A DNA stretch of 64,000 nt. Source: Anaerolineales bacterium. GTDB taxonomy: Bacteria > Chloroflexota > Anaerolineae > Anaerolineales > UBA4823. The stretch is taken from the NCBI GenBank assembly GCA_016935755.1, contig JAFGQI010000137.1, positions 1 to 64,000 on the forward strand. Reading direction: 5' to 3'. The position numbers and the translations under genes were made by a program. The notes under the pieces are model-generated. The model was given only the letters and a program-made list of their open reading frames with translations. It searched no databases and was not told where the DNA came from. Positions 1 through 7,501 of this stretch are shown here, piece after piece (position 1 is the stretch's first letter; the number at the start of each line of letters is the position of its first letter).

Positions 1-77
1 CGAACCCGGTCGTTAAGGCTGTCAGCGCCGATGGTACTTGGGGGGCGACCCCCCGGGAGAGTAGGTCATCGCCAAGA
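1..77 (+). rRNA. rrf: 5S rRNA, 3' part only
   Basis: The first ~77 bases match the 3' half of a bacterial 5S rRNA: the segment GAACCCGGTCGTTAAG, the helix IV/V region with GATGGTACT, a G-rich/C-rich hairpin, and the 3' strand GAGAGTAGGTCATCGCC. The 5' half lies outside the window, so an rRNA operon probably ends here. A T-rich stretch (81-90) follows and may help termination. The exact 3' end is uncertain by a few bases. Confidence 0.88.
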
Positions 78-107
78 GACTTTTCTTTTTAACTTTCTCT
101 TAAGTAA

Positions 108-136
108 TTGACAACAATTGCTTAATTCGCTATAAT
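108..136 (+). promoter_or_regulatory. sigma70-type promoter of rpsU-infA
   Basis: A perfect -35 TTGACA (108-113), a 17-bp spacer and a perfect -10 TATAAT (131-136). Transcription should begin near 143, giving a leader of about 155 nt before rpsU. The match to consensus is complete, as expected for a ribosomal-protein gene. Confidence 0.85.
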
Positions 137-142
137 TGAGTT

Positions 143-280
143 GAATCGCGGGCGGCTCATTACCCACGCTATTTTTTGGATAGCTATGAGGAGAGAGCTA
201 ATTAATTATTGAGTTTACACGCAATAAAAGGCCTTATCCATGCTCGGCTGAACCGCGATTTGTCAGCCGGGCTTTTGTTT
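143..280 (+). promoter_or_regulatory. structured 5' leader of rpsU, candidate attenuator
   Basis: The leader ends in a hairpin with arms GCTCGGCTGA (242-251) and TCAGCCGGGC (263-272) followed by TTTTGTTT, which looks like an intrinsic terminator placed before rpsU. The hairpin loop contains CCGCGATT (253-260), the exact complement of AATCGCGG (144-151) at the predicted 5' end of the transcript. Pairing of these two could form a pseudoknot or an anti-terminator. Function (autoregulation by S21 or another signal) is inference. Confidence 0.5.
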
Positions 281-297
281 GAAAGGAGGTGAAAAGA

Positions 298-495
298 GTG
301 GCATCAGTTATGTTGCGTCCGAATGAGTCGCAGGATCAACTGCTTAAGCGCTTTCGCAAAAAAGTGGCTAAGAGCGGCATCCTGAGCACTGTCCGTCGTA
401 AGCGCTGGTTTGTTTCAAAGAGTGAATTACGCCGCATTAATAAGAAGAAGGCAATCCGTCGCCTTAAACGTCGCCAGATGACAGAACCGGAGTAA
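298..495 (+). CDS. rpsU: 30S ribosomal protein bS21
   Basis: Encodes a 65-residue, strongly basic protein of the bS21 family, which sits on the 30S platform near the anti-Shine-Dalgarno region and assists initiation. The family pattern is clear: an N-terminal RPNESQDQLLKRFRKKV stretch, the central RRKRWF, then a run of KKK/RR to the C terminus. An in-frame GTG at 289 lies inside the Shine-Dalgarno sequence AAAGGAGGT (282-290), so the GTG at 298, with 8 nt spacing, is the likely start. infA follows 59 nt downstream and is probably co-transcribed from the promoter at 108-136. The long structured leader suggests regulated expression. Confidence 0.9.
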   Translation: MASVMLRPNESQDQLLKRFRKKVAKSGILSTVRRKRWFVSKSELRRINKKKAIRRLKRRQMTEPE

Positions 496-554
496 TCCTG
501 GTTTTGGCGACAGGTATTCCCCTGCTTACTTGAGTGGCAGGGTGTGGAGGAAAA

Positions 555-806
555 ATGGCTAAAGAAGAGGATAAGATTCAGGTTGAAGGCCTGGTGGTAG
601 AGGCTTTGCCCGGTACACAATTCAAGGTGCGGCTGGACAATGGTCACGAAGTGTTGGCTTACTTGTCTGGTAAAATGCGCAAGTATTATATTCGCATCTT
701 ATTGGGAGACCGCGTCCGGGTGGAGATGTCTCCTTACGATTTGACCCGTGGTCGTATCGTCTACCGCCATCGCAAGCACGCCGAAATGCCTGAACTCGAG
801 GTGTAA
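555..806 (+). CDS. infA: translation initiation factor IF-1
   Basis: An 83-residue OB-fold protein that binds the ribosomal A site during initiation. The family hallmarks are present: [12 protein letters not shown] at the N terminus, [25 protein letters not shown] in the core, and a C-terminal block with [21 protein letters not shown]. The ATG at 555 is preceded by GGAGG (546-550). The tail HAEMPELEV extends a little past the usual end of about 72 residues. It lies behind rpsU and ends before the terminator at 921-943, so the two form a compact translation-gene transcript. infA is commoner in the ribosomal-protein S10-spc-alpha region; the pairing with rpsU after a 5S gene is less usual. Confidence 0.93.
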   Translation: MAKEEDKIQVEGLVVEALPGTQFKVRLDNGHEVLAYLSGKMRKYYIRILLGDRVRVEMSPYDLTRGRIVYRHRKHAEMPELEV

Positions 807-914
807 GAGCCTGTGGTTATTGCTCACCCGCGAACAGGATGCGTAAAAGGTTCTCATCGGTTCGCCGGTTTTGCCTCCATATTCTGCATTCTGTAACTGC
901 TTTCATTATTGGAT

Positions 915-949
915 GAAAAAGCCCTCCGTGGTTTACGGAGGGCTTTTTC
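915..949. terminator. bidirectional intrinsic terminator
   Basis: A 9-bp G/C-rich stem, GCCCTCCGT (921-929) with ACGGAGGGC (935-943), is flanked by AAAAA on the left and TTTTT on the right. It can therefore end transcription of rpsU-infA on the plus strand and of the dihydroorotate dehydrogenase-like gene on the minus strand. Confidence 0.9.
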
Positions 950-991
950 ATTATGAAAATTGGAAGTCTGAGGCCGGAGGTTGACCTGCCT

Positions 992-1981
992 CTAATACGA
1001 GCTAAGCACCTTCATATAATTAGCCCTTTCAAAGGCGGCCGGGTCGGCCACAGCTTGCTGGCTCATGCTGCCCTTCATCTGGTTGATCGAGACATATTCA
1101 TGCTCGACCATCCAGGTCTCCACTTCAGCCAGGATTTCCGGAACACGACTGATGCCCTGCTGTAAGAACGCCGAGGCGATATTGGTCACACAGGCGCCTG
1201 CCATGACCGCTTTGAGCACATCCGCGCCGGTATGCACACCACTTGTCAGGGCAAAATCGGCCGGTACCCGTCCAAACAGAATCGCGATCCAACGCAGCGG
1301 CAGACGGACTTCCTGCGAGCTGCTCAAGACCAGATTCGGCGCCACCTCCAGCTCTTCCAGATCGAAATCGGGTTGGTAGAACCGGTTGAACAGCACCAAT
1401 CCATCCGCGCCTGCTTCGGTGAGCCGCCGGGCAAAGTTGGGCAGGGCGGTATAGAACGGGCTGAGCTTTACCGCAATCGGAATCTGGATGCGATGGCGGA
1501 TATCGCTCACCAGGGTAATGTGAGCATTTTCAAGCTCCGCGCTGGTCAGATCCGGATCAGTTGCCAGGTCATACAGGTTCAACTCGAGAGCATCGGCTCC
1601 AGCCTCTTCGATCTTCTGAGCATACTCGATCCACCCACCGGTCGAAATGCCATTCAGGCTGCCAATAACAGGCACACTCACGGCGCGTTTTACTTTCTGG
1701 AGATGCTTGACATAGGCATCCGGGCCAATGCTGAATTGGCCTACTTCGGGCAGATAATCCATTGCTTCAGCATATGATTCAGTGCCACGCAGAAGGTCGC
1801 GGTGCAGCTTCATGCTTTCGTGGATGATCTGTTCCTCAAATAACGAGTACATCACCACGGCGGCAATCCCCGCTTCTTCCATCTGGATCACTGTTTCAAC
1901 CTTTTGTGACAGCGGAGAAGACGATGCCACCAGCGGGTTCTTCAAGTTCAAGCCAAGATAAGTCGTCGTCAGGTCAACCAT
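992..1981 (-). CDS. dihydroorotate dehydrogenase-like protein
   Basis: A 329-residue TIM-barrel flavoprotein resembling class 1 dihydroorotate dehydrogenases: N-terminal LGLNLKNPLVASSSPLS, VPVIGSLNGISTGGW, GADALELNLYD, the IPIAVKLSPF strand, and the late GVHTGADVLKAVMAGA phosphate-binding segment. Proteins of this subgroup are commonly encoded next to pyruvate:ferredoxin oxidoreductase in Cyanobacteria and Chloroflexota and are unlikely to be the pyrimidine enzyme; their substrate is not established. Here the gene starts 21 nt after the nifJ stop, so the two share a transcript. An electron-transfer or accessory role with the oxidoreductase is inference. Confidence 0.8.
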   Translation of the reverse strand: MVDLTTTYLGLNLKNPLVASSSPLSQKVETVIQMEEAGIAAVVMYSLFEEQIIHESMKLHRDLLRGTESYAEAMDYLPEVGQFSIGPDAYVKHLQKVKRAVSVPVIGSLNGISTGGWIEYAQKIEEAGADALELNLYDLATDPDLTSAELENAHITLVSDIRHRIQIPIAVKLSPFYTALPNFARRLTEAGADGLVLFNRFYQPDFDLEELEVAPNLVLSSSQEVRLPLRWIAILFGRVPADFALTSGVHTGADVLKAVMAGACVTNIASAFLQQGISRVPEILAEVETWMVEHEYVSINQMKGSMSQQAVADPAAFERANYMKVLSSY

Positions 1982-2002
1982 GTTGTTTACTCCGTTTCTC
2001 TT

Positions 2003-5000
2003 CTACTCTTCCTTGTCCTCGCCCGCATCATACTGCATGGCGGCCATCTGGCGGTACATCGCCCAGCGCCCATCGGCGTCCTTCTGGGCCTGCTTGATTA
2101 ACATCTCGGCGCGCTGTTCATCGGTCTGAACGAGCATGCGGTAGCGGCTCTCATTATATGCGTACTGGCTGATCGGGATGGTCGGTTCCTTTGAATCGAT
2201 GGAGAGCGGATTCTGTCCCTGGGCGATGAGGGCCGGGTTATAGCGATAGAGAGGCCAGGCGCCCGACTGAACTGCCAGCCGCTGCTGCTCTAAGCCTTTC
2301 ACCAGATCATAACCATGCGCGATGCAGTGGCTGTAGGCGATGATCAGCGAAGGGCCTTCGTAAGCATCTGCCTCGATGAAGGCGCTCAGGGTTTGCTGGT
2401 CGCTGGCGCCCATTGCAATCCGGGCGACATAGACATAGCCATAAGCCATGGCAAGCATCCCGATATCTTTCTTCGGCAGCCCCTTCCCCTGGGCAGCAAA
2501 CTTGGCGACCGCAGCCCGTGGGGTGGATTTGGAAGCCTGACCGCCGGTATTTGAGTAAACTTCCGTGTCCAGCACCAGGATATTGACATTCCGGCCAGAT
2601 GCCAGGACATGATCCAGCCCACCATAACCGATATCATAGGCCCAGCCATCACCACCGATAATCCAGACACTCTTACGCACCAACACATCTGCGATGCTCA
2701 ACAGATTCTTCGCTCGTGGATCATTGATCTGCTGCAAACGCTGCTTGAGCACACCGACGCGCTCTCTCTGCTGGCGAATGCCCAGTTCGGAAGATTGGTC
2801 TGCCTGGAGCAGCTCATCTACCAGGGCACTGCCAATGTGCTCAGCAAGCTGACCGAGCAGTTCCTGAGCATACTCCAGTCTCTTATCCAGAGTCAGGCGC
2901 ATGCCCAGGCCAAACTCGGCGTTGTCTTCGAACAGCGAGTTTGACCAGGCTGGGCCGCGGCCCTCACTATTGAACGACCAGGGAGTGGTTGGCAGGTTAG
3001 CGCCATAAATGGATGAGCAGCCGGTAGCGTTTGCCACGGTGATGCGGTCGCCAAAGAGCTGACTGAGCAGCTTCAGGTAGGGCGTCTCACCACAACCCGC
3101 GCAGGCGCCAGAGAACTCAAACAAAGGTTGTAAGAGTTGTGAGTTCTTGACAGATTTCACACTGATGGCGGTGCGGTCAACTTCAGGGATGGTCAGGAAA
3201 TATTCCCAATTGGCGCGCTCGCGTTCACGGATGGGAGGTTGAGGAGCCATGTTGATGGCTTTTCTCCCCACCTGGCTTTTATCCTTGGCCGGGCAGACTT
3301 CCACGCATAGACCACAGCCAGTGCAGTCCTCTGGCGAAACGATCAAGGTATATTTTTTATTGGGCAGTTCTTTCCAACGAGCGTCAGTAGATAACCAGCT
3401 CGCAGGGGCATTCTCCAGATATGACGGGTCGTACACCTTCTCGCGGATCACAGCGTGCGGACAGACAAAGCAGCATTTTCCGCATTGGATGCAGATATCT
3501 GGCTCCCAGACGGGTATTTCCAGGGTGATGTTGCGCTTCTCCCATTGAGTTGTCCCAGTTGGATAGGTGCCATCGGCTGGAAAGGCGCTGACTGGCAGGC
3601 TATCCCCCTCGCCAGCAATGATTCTGCCCAGGGTCTGGCGCACGAATTCTGGAGCTTCTGCCGGCACTGGCGGTCGGCGGGTGAAGGTGCTGGTCACATG
3701 TTCTGGCACAGTAACTTCATAAAGGTTGGCAAGAGTCTGGTCTACAGCCTCAAAGTTCGCTTTGACCACAACATCACCGCGCTTGCCGTAGGTTTTTTCG
3801 ATGGCGTGCTTGATTTCGGCGATAGCCTGCTCGCGCGGCAAGATTCCGCTGATGGCGAAGAAACAGGTCTGCATGATGGTGTTGATGCGGCCGCCCATCC
3901 CGGTCTTTTCGGCCACTTCATAGGCATCAATGACATAGAAGCGCAGTTTCTTGTCAATGATACTTTGCTGTGTCTCACGCGGCAGGTGATCCCAAACTTC
4001 CTCTGGTTTGTAGATGCTGTTTAGCAAGAAGACTGCTCCTGGCATGGCGTATCGGAGCACATCATATCTTTCCAAGAAAGAGAACTGGTGGCAGGCGACG
4101 AAATTGGCTTTGCTGATCAGGTACGGAGCGCGAATCGGTTTTGGACCAAAACGCAGATGCGAAACGGTTACAGACCCCGATTTCCTGGAGTCGTAAACAA
4201 AGTAGCCCTGAGTATGGTTTTCAGTCTCTTCACCGATGATTTTGATCGAGTTCTTGTTTGCGCCCACCGTGCCATCGGCGCCTAAGCCCCAGAACACACA
4301 GCGCACAGTCTCGGGTGATTCGATCGAGAAATCCGCATCGTAGTCCAGGCTGGTCTGGGTGACATCGTCATAGATGCCGATGGTGAAATGGGTTTTAGGG
4401 TTATCCTTGAGCAATTCATCGAAAATACCCTTGACCATGGCAGGGGTAAATTCCTTGGATGACAATCCGTAACGCCCACCGATGACCCGCAGGCCTTTTC
4501 CAGCTTGATCGCTCTCGCTGATAGCAGTGACAACATCCTGGTAAAGGGGCTCGCCAATAGAACCAGGTTCCTTGGTACGGTCCATCACGGCGATGGACTT
4601 GACTGTAGCAGGCAGGGATTGCATGAAATGCATTACCGAGAAAGGCCGGTACAGGCGTACTTTAACTACGCCAACTTTTTCGCCTTGCTCAGCCAGGAAC
4701 TGGGCGGTTTCGCCAGCTGTCTCGGCGCCTGAACCCATGATGACAATAATGCGTTCTGCATCAGGCGCACCTACATAGTCAAATAAATGATATTGCCGAC
4801 CGACCAGACCGGCGAATTGATCCATGGCTTTCTGGACGATATCCGGGCAGGCCTCGTAGTAGGGGTTGACAGTCTCGCGCCCCTGGAAGAACACATCCGG
4901 GTTCTGCGCCGTACCGCGCAAAACCGGGTTATCCGGTGAAAGGGCGCGCCGACGGTGTTCTTGCACCAGTTCGTCGCTGATCATGGCGCGCATATCATCA

Positions 5001-5563
5001 TCGGTCAAGCGTTCAATCTTGTTAACTTCAGAGGATGTGCGGAAGCCATCAAAAAAGTGCATGAACGGCACATGTGCTGCCAGTGTAGCCGAATGGGCGA
5101 TCAAGGCCAAATCCTGGGCTTCCTGACCCGAATTTGACGCTAACATGGCAAAACCCGTTCCCCGGGTTGCCATAACGTCCGAATGGTCACCGAAGATCGA
5201 CAGCGCCTGGGCTGCCAGGGAGCGGGCGGTGACATGGAATACCGCCGCGGTAAGCTCTCCCGCAATCTTGTACATATTCGGGATCATTAAGAGCAAGCCC
5301 TGAGAGGCGGTGAACGTTGTTGTCAGTGATCCGGTCTGCAAGGCGCCATGCACCGCTCCGGCTGCCCCACCTTCGGATTGCATCTCCATCACCAGCGGTA
5401 CTGTCCCCCATATGTTGGGCTGCTTTTTCGCAGACCATTCATCCGCCAACTCGCCCATTGAAGAAGAAGGGGTGATTGGATAGATAGCTATCACTTCACT
5501 CAGTTTATGGGCAACAAAGGCAGTTGCTTCGTTGCCATCGATCGTTACCATGGGTCTTTTCAT
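2003..5563 (-). CDS. nifJ: pyruvate:ferredoxin (flavodoxin) oxidoreductase
   Basis: A 1186-residue single-chain 2-oxoacid oxidoreductase that converts pyruvate and CoA to acetyl-CoA, CO2 and reduced ferredoxin. The domain order is complete: an N-terminal pyrimidine-binding domain (MVTIDGNEAT, AYPITPSS-like), a gamma domain, two [4Fe-4S] motifs CIQCGKCCFVCP and CTGCGLCVEVCP near residues 690-760, the CAGCGETPYLKL cysteine motif, and the TPP site GGDGWAYDIGYGG followed by DTEVYSNTGGQ. Length is normal for the fused form. The ATG at 5563 has a GGAG site 10 nt upstream. It marks a fermentative or acetyl-CoA-based anaerobic energy metabolism. A palindrome over its predicted promoter suggests control. 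Confidence 0.95.
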   Translation of the reverse strand: MKRPMVTIDGNEATAFVAHKLSEVIAIYPITPSSSMGELADEWSAKKQPNIWGTVPLVMEMQSEGGAAGAVHGALQTGSLTTTFTASQGLLLMIPNMYKIAGELTAAVFHVTARSLAAQALSIFGDHSDVMATRGTGFAMLASNSGQEAQDLALIAHSATLAAHVPFMHFFDGFRTSSEVNKIERLTDDDMRAMISDELVQEHRRRALSPDNPVLRGTAQNPDVFFQGRETVNPYYEACPDIVQKAMDQFAGLVGRQYHLFDYVGAPDAERIIVIMGSGAETAGETAQFLAEQGEKVGVVKVRLYRPFSVMHFMQSLPATVKSIAVMDRTKEPGSIGEPLYQDVVTAISESDQAGKGLRVIGGRYGLSSKEFTPAMVKGIFDELLKDNPKTHFTIGIYDDVTQTSLDYDADFSIESPETVRCVFWGLGADGTVGANKNSIKIIGEETENHTQGYFVYDSRKSGSVTVSHLRFGPKPIRAPYLISKANFVACHQFSFLERYDVLRYAMPGAVFLLNSIYKPEEVWDHLPRETQQSIIDKKLRFYVIDAYEVAEKTGMGGRINTIMQTCFFAISGILPREQAIAEIKHAIEKTYGKRGDVVVKANFEAVDQTLANLYEVTVPEHVTSTFTRRPPVPAEAPEFVRQTLGRIIAGEGDSLPVSAFPADGTYPTGTTQWEKRNITLEIPVWEPDICIQCGKCCFVCPHAVIREKVYDPSYLENAPASWLSTDARWKELPNKKYTLIVSPEDCTGCGLCVEVCPAKDKSQVGRKAINMAPQPPIRERERANWEYFLTIPEVDRTAISVKSVKNSQLLQPLFEFSGACAGCGETPYLKLLSQLFGDRITVANATGCSSIYGANLPTTPWSFNSEGRGPAWSNSLFEDNAEFGLGMRLTLDKRLEYAQELLGQLAEHIGSALVDELLQADQSSELGIRQQRERVGVLKQRLQQINDPRAKNLLSIADVLVRKSVWIIGGDGWAYDIGYGGLDHVLASGRNVNILVLDTEVYSNTGGQASKSTPRAAVAKFAAQGKGLPKKDIGMLAMAYGYVYVARIAMGASDQQTLSAFIEADAYEGPSLIIAYSHCIAHGYDLVKGLEQQRLAVQSGAWPLYRYNPALIAQGQNPLSIDSKEPTIPISQYAYNESRYRMLVQTDEQRAEMLIKQAQKDADGRWAMYRQMAAMQYDAGEDKEE

Positions 5564-5690
5564 TTTGAATTTTCTCCGTTTTGAGATTGGACTCTATTCT
5601 TTTTCGGATTATGAATGCCTGATTTATTTTATTTGTGGCCTTTGGCTTCAACTATAAAGTTTATCCTGTCTTGGCTTATTTAGATAGTTA

Positions 5691-5724
5691 TTTATAGCAC
5701 AAAAAACACCTGTGACCTGTCACA
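5691..5724 (-). promoter_or_regulatory. predicted nifJ promoter with overlapping palindromic operator
   Basis: On the minus strand an extended -10 TGCTATAAA (hexamer 5696-5691) lies about 130 nt before nifJ. Upstream of it is the perfect palindrome TGTGACCTGTCACA (5711-5724), whose half-sites TGTGA/TCACA are typical of the CRP/FNR superfamily but are spaced by 4, not 6, bases. Its position, covering the -35 zone, would suit a repressor. A second imperfect copy, ATTGTCACAAT, is at 5782-5792. The rest of 5725-5848 shows only short A/T-rich inverted repeats. Confidence 0.4.
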
Positions 5725-5845
5725 TTCCGAACCAGACAAGGCAAGAATCTTGCATCGATGATTTATAATGCATGCATGGATATTGTCACAATGATTATAA
5801 AGCTTATTGAATTTGTTTACATCGATTCCATGTTAATTGAATTTG

Positions 5846-5854
5846 TGCTATACT
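5846..5854 (+). promoter_or_regulatory. extended -10 promoter of the seven-gene unit
   Basis: TGCTATACT: an extended -10 (TG at 5846-5847, hexamer TATACT 5849-5854) with only a weak -35 (TTCCAT, 5826-5831). The hexamer ends 6 nt before the ATG at 5861, so the first transcribed base should be at or next to the start codon. Confidence 0.6.
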
Positions 5855-5860
5855 GTGGTT

Positions 5861-6115
5861 ATGGATACTGACCGGCACATATGGCGGGTTTGGATCAGTG
5901 CACTCCGTCGGTGGGGGTTAGAGGAGTGGGTTGCGGCGCTCCTGGAGGGAACCGGCTCCCTGTCACTCCTCGGCGCGCAAATGATATATCTCGGCCAACC
6001 ACTCCTGAACCTGACCCTTCCGGCAGAGCACCTGGATGCAGCAGCCAGGGTCTTGGAAGATGAGCCCAGTAAGAGAGCTTTTGTACAAATGCTTCGGGAG
6101 GCGCCATCACTGTGA
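5861..6115 (+). CDS. small hypothetical protein, first gene of the unit
   Basis: An 84-residue protein I do not recognise. It has no signal peptide or membrane helix; the visible pattern is an amphipathic W-rich N-terminal half (HIWRVWISALRRWGLEEWV) and an acidic/leucine C-terminal half. An in-frame ATG exists at 5837, but the -10 hexamer at 5849-5854 places the transcript start at the ATG at 5861, and no ribosome-binding site precedes either, so 5861 and a leaderless mRNA are preferred. The stop overlaps the GTG of the next gene by 4 nt, indicating translational coupling to the membrane proteins downstream. It may be a cytosolic partner of that complex (inference). Confidence 0.65.
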   Translation: MDTDRHIWRVWISALRRWGLEEWVAALLEGTGSLSLLGAQMIYLGQPLLNLTLPAEHLDAAARVLEDEPSKRAFVQMLREAPSL

Positions 6116-6876
6116 ACCTTTCGGAATATGTTAGCCCTGATATCCTTGGCTTGGTTTTTATTATCCTTTTTTTGATTCTAATGGTATTTTATACCTTGAG
6201 AACTCGCAAGGCGCCCAGATGGCCTCAGCGGGAAATCCCCGCCTTTGGTAAACTCCGCCGTGGGATTGGCTTGGCTGTAGAAGCTGGAAAACGTTTGCAC
6301 CTTACTCTAGGGCATGGAGGGGTGAGCGGCGTCGAGGGAGGCTCGGCCCTGGTGGGTTTGAGTGTGCTGCAGCGGATTGCTCGGGTTGCATCGGTCAGTG
6401 ACCGGCCGCCGATCACCACCAGCGGCGAAGCGACCCAGGGAATTCTTTCCCAGGATTCCCTCCGCAGCGCTCTCCGTTCGATCAATGCAGATGACTTATA
6501 TGAGCCTGCCGCAGGGCAGATCAGCGGTCTAACTCCTTTTTCCTTTGCGGTGGGAACATTACCGGTTATCTATGATCAGCACGTGGCGGTTACTATTCTG
6601 GTAGGCCACTTTGGCAGTGAAGTGGTGTTGATTACTGATGCAGCTGAACGTAATGGAAACCTCACTCTGGGTGGCAGCGATAGTCTCCCTGCTCAGGCAG
6701 TCCTGTATGCCACTGCCCAGGAGCCGCTGATTGGTGAAGAACTCTATGCAGCGGGAGCCTATTTACAGGCTGGCTCTATGCATCTGGCAAGTTTGCGAAC
6801 TCAGGATATATTCCGCTGGATCCTTGCTGGAGTCATCCTGGCGGGTGCGCTGCTGAAATTGGCAGGTGTGCTGTGA
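6112..6876 (+). CDS. membrane protein with central domain, DUF6754-like
   Basis: A 254-residue protein with a membrane helix at about residues 11-28, a globular middle part and a second helix at about 234-252. The middle includes LGHGGVSGVEGGSALVGLS, repeated small-residue stretches and a segment with HVAVTILVGHFGSEVVLITDAAER. I place it, with moderate certainty, in the family labelled DUF6754, known from Chloroflexota and a few other lineages and without an assigned function. It starts at GTG, overlapping the previous stop by 4 nt, and its own stop overlaps the next GTG by 4 nt. Such spacing suggests the products are made in fixed ratio as a complex. Confidence 0.65.
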   Translation: MNLSEYVSPDILGLVFIILFLILMVFYTLRTRKAPRWPQREIPAFGKLRRGIGLAVEAGKRLHLTLGHGGVSGVEGGSALVGLSVLQRIARVASVSDRPPITTSGEATQGILSQDSLRSALRSINADDLYEPAAGQISGLTPFSFAVGTLPVIYDQHVAVTILVGHFGSEVVLITDAAERNGNLTLGGSDSLPAQAVLYATAQEPLIGEELYAAGAYLQAGSMHLASLRTQDIFRWILAGVILAGALLKLAGVL

Positions 6877-7499
6877 TAGGCAAAATAAGAAATTTTGTTT
6901 TAGCATCCATCGCCATCGCGGTTGGTTTTGTAGTCCTGTCAGGCTATTTCATTGATTTGCCTGCGCTGAGCAGCCTGCGGGCTTTGTTCTTACAATGGGC
7001 AGTGATCTTAGCTGCGGTTGCATTATTGGTGGGTTTAGCTAACCTGGCGCGAGTGCATTGGAATAAGATCAAGACTCGACAGCCCGGTGGAGCGTATAGT
7101 TTTGTGCTTCTGGTTTCAATGATTGTAACCTTGCTGGTGGTGGGTTTTCTAGGCCCCACGGGCGACTGGTCTGTATGGATATTTGAATATATCGTGCTGC
7201 CAGTGGAATCTAGCTTGATGGCTTTGCTGGTAGTCGTTTTGGTCTATGCAGGTGTCCGGCTGCTGAACCGGCGAATTGATCTCACCTCACTCCTGTTTTT
7301 AGGCACGGCCTTGTTTATCTTAATTGGGACAGTCTCTCTCCCAGGGGTTGATCTACCTGTATTACGGGATGTGCGTATCTGGGTTTCTCAAGTGTTGGCT
7401 TTGGCTGGGGCAAGAGGTATTTTGCTGGGAGTAGGCCTGGGAACCATTGCAACAGGCTTGCGTATCTTGCTGGGCGCTGATCGCCCATATGGTGGTTAA
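6873..7499 (+). CDS. polytopic membrane protein, unknown function
   Basis: A 208-residue, very hydrophobic protein with about six predicted helices (roughly residues 10-28, 38-58, 76-96, 108-130, 140-158, 170-195) and basic loops such as RVHWNKIKTR. No transporter, enzyme or sorting motif is visible. The GTG start overlaps the preceding stop by 4 nt, and the next gene begins 2 nt after its stop. Its constant company in this unit argues for an integral-membrane subunit of the same assembly rather than a stand-alone transporter; that is inference. Confidence 0.6.
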   Translation: MIGKIRNFVLASIAIAVGFVVLSGYFIDLPALSSLRALFLQWAVILAAVALLVGLANLARVHWNKIKTRQPGGAYSFVLLVSMIVTLLVVGFLGPTGDWSVWIFEYIVLPVESSLMALLVVVLVYAGVRLLNRRIDLTSLLFLGTALFILIGTVSLPGVDLPVLRDVRIWVSQVLALAGARGILLGVGLGTIATGLRILLGADRPYGG

Positions 7500-7501
7500 G
7501 T

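Noticed and set aside
5711-5724. Rex or CRP site at nifJ
   Set aside because: Both need six bases between TGTGA and TCACA; here there are four, so only a generic CRP/FNR-like palindrome is reported.
5837-5860. Upstream ATG as start of the first gene of the unit
   Set aside because: It would place the -10 hexamer inside the coding sequence and has no ribosome-binding site.
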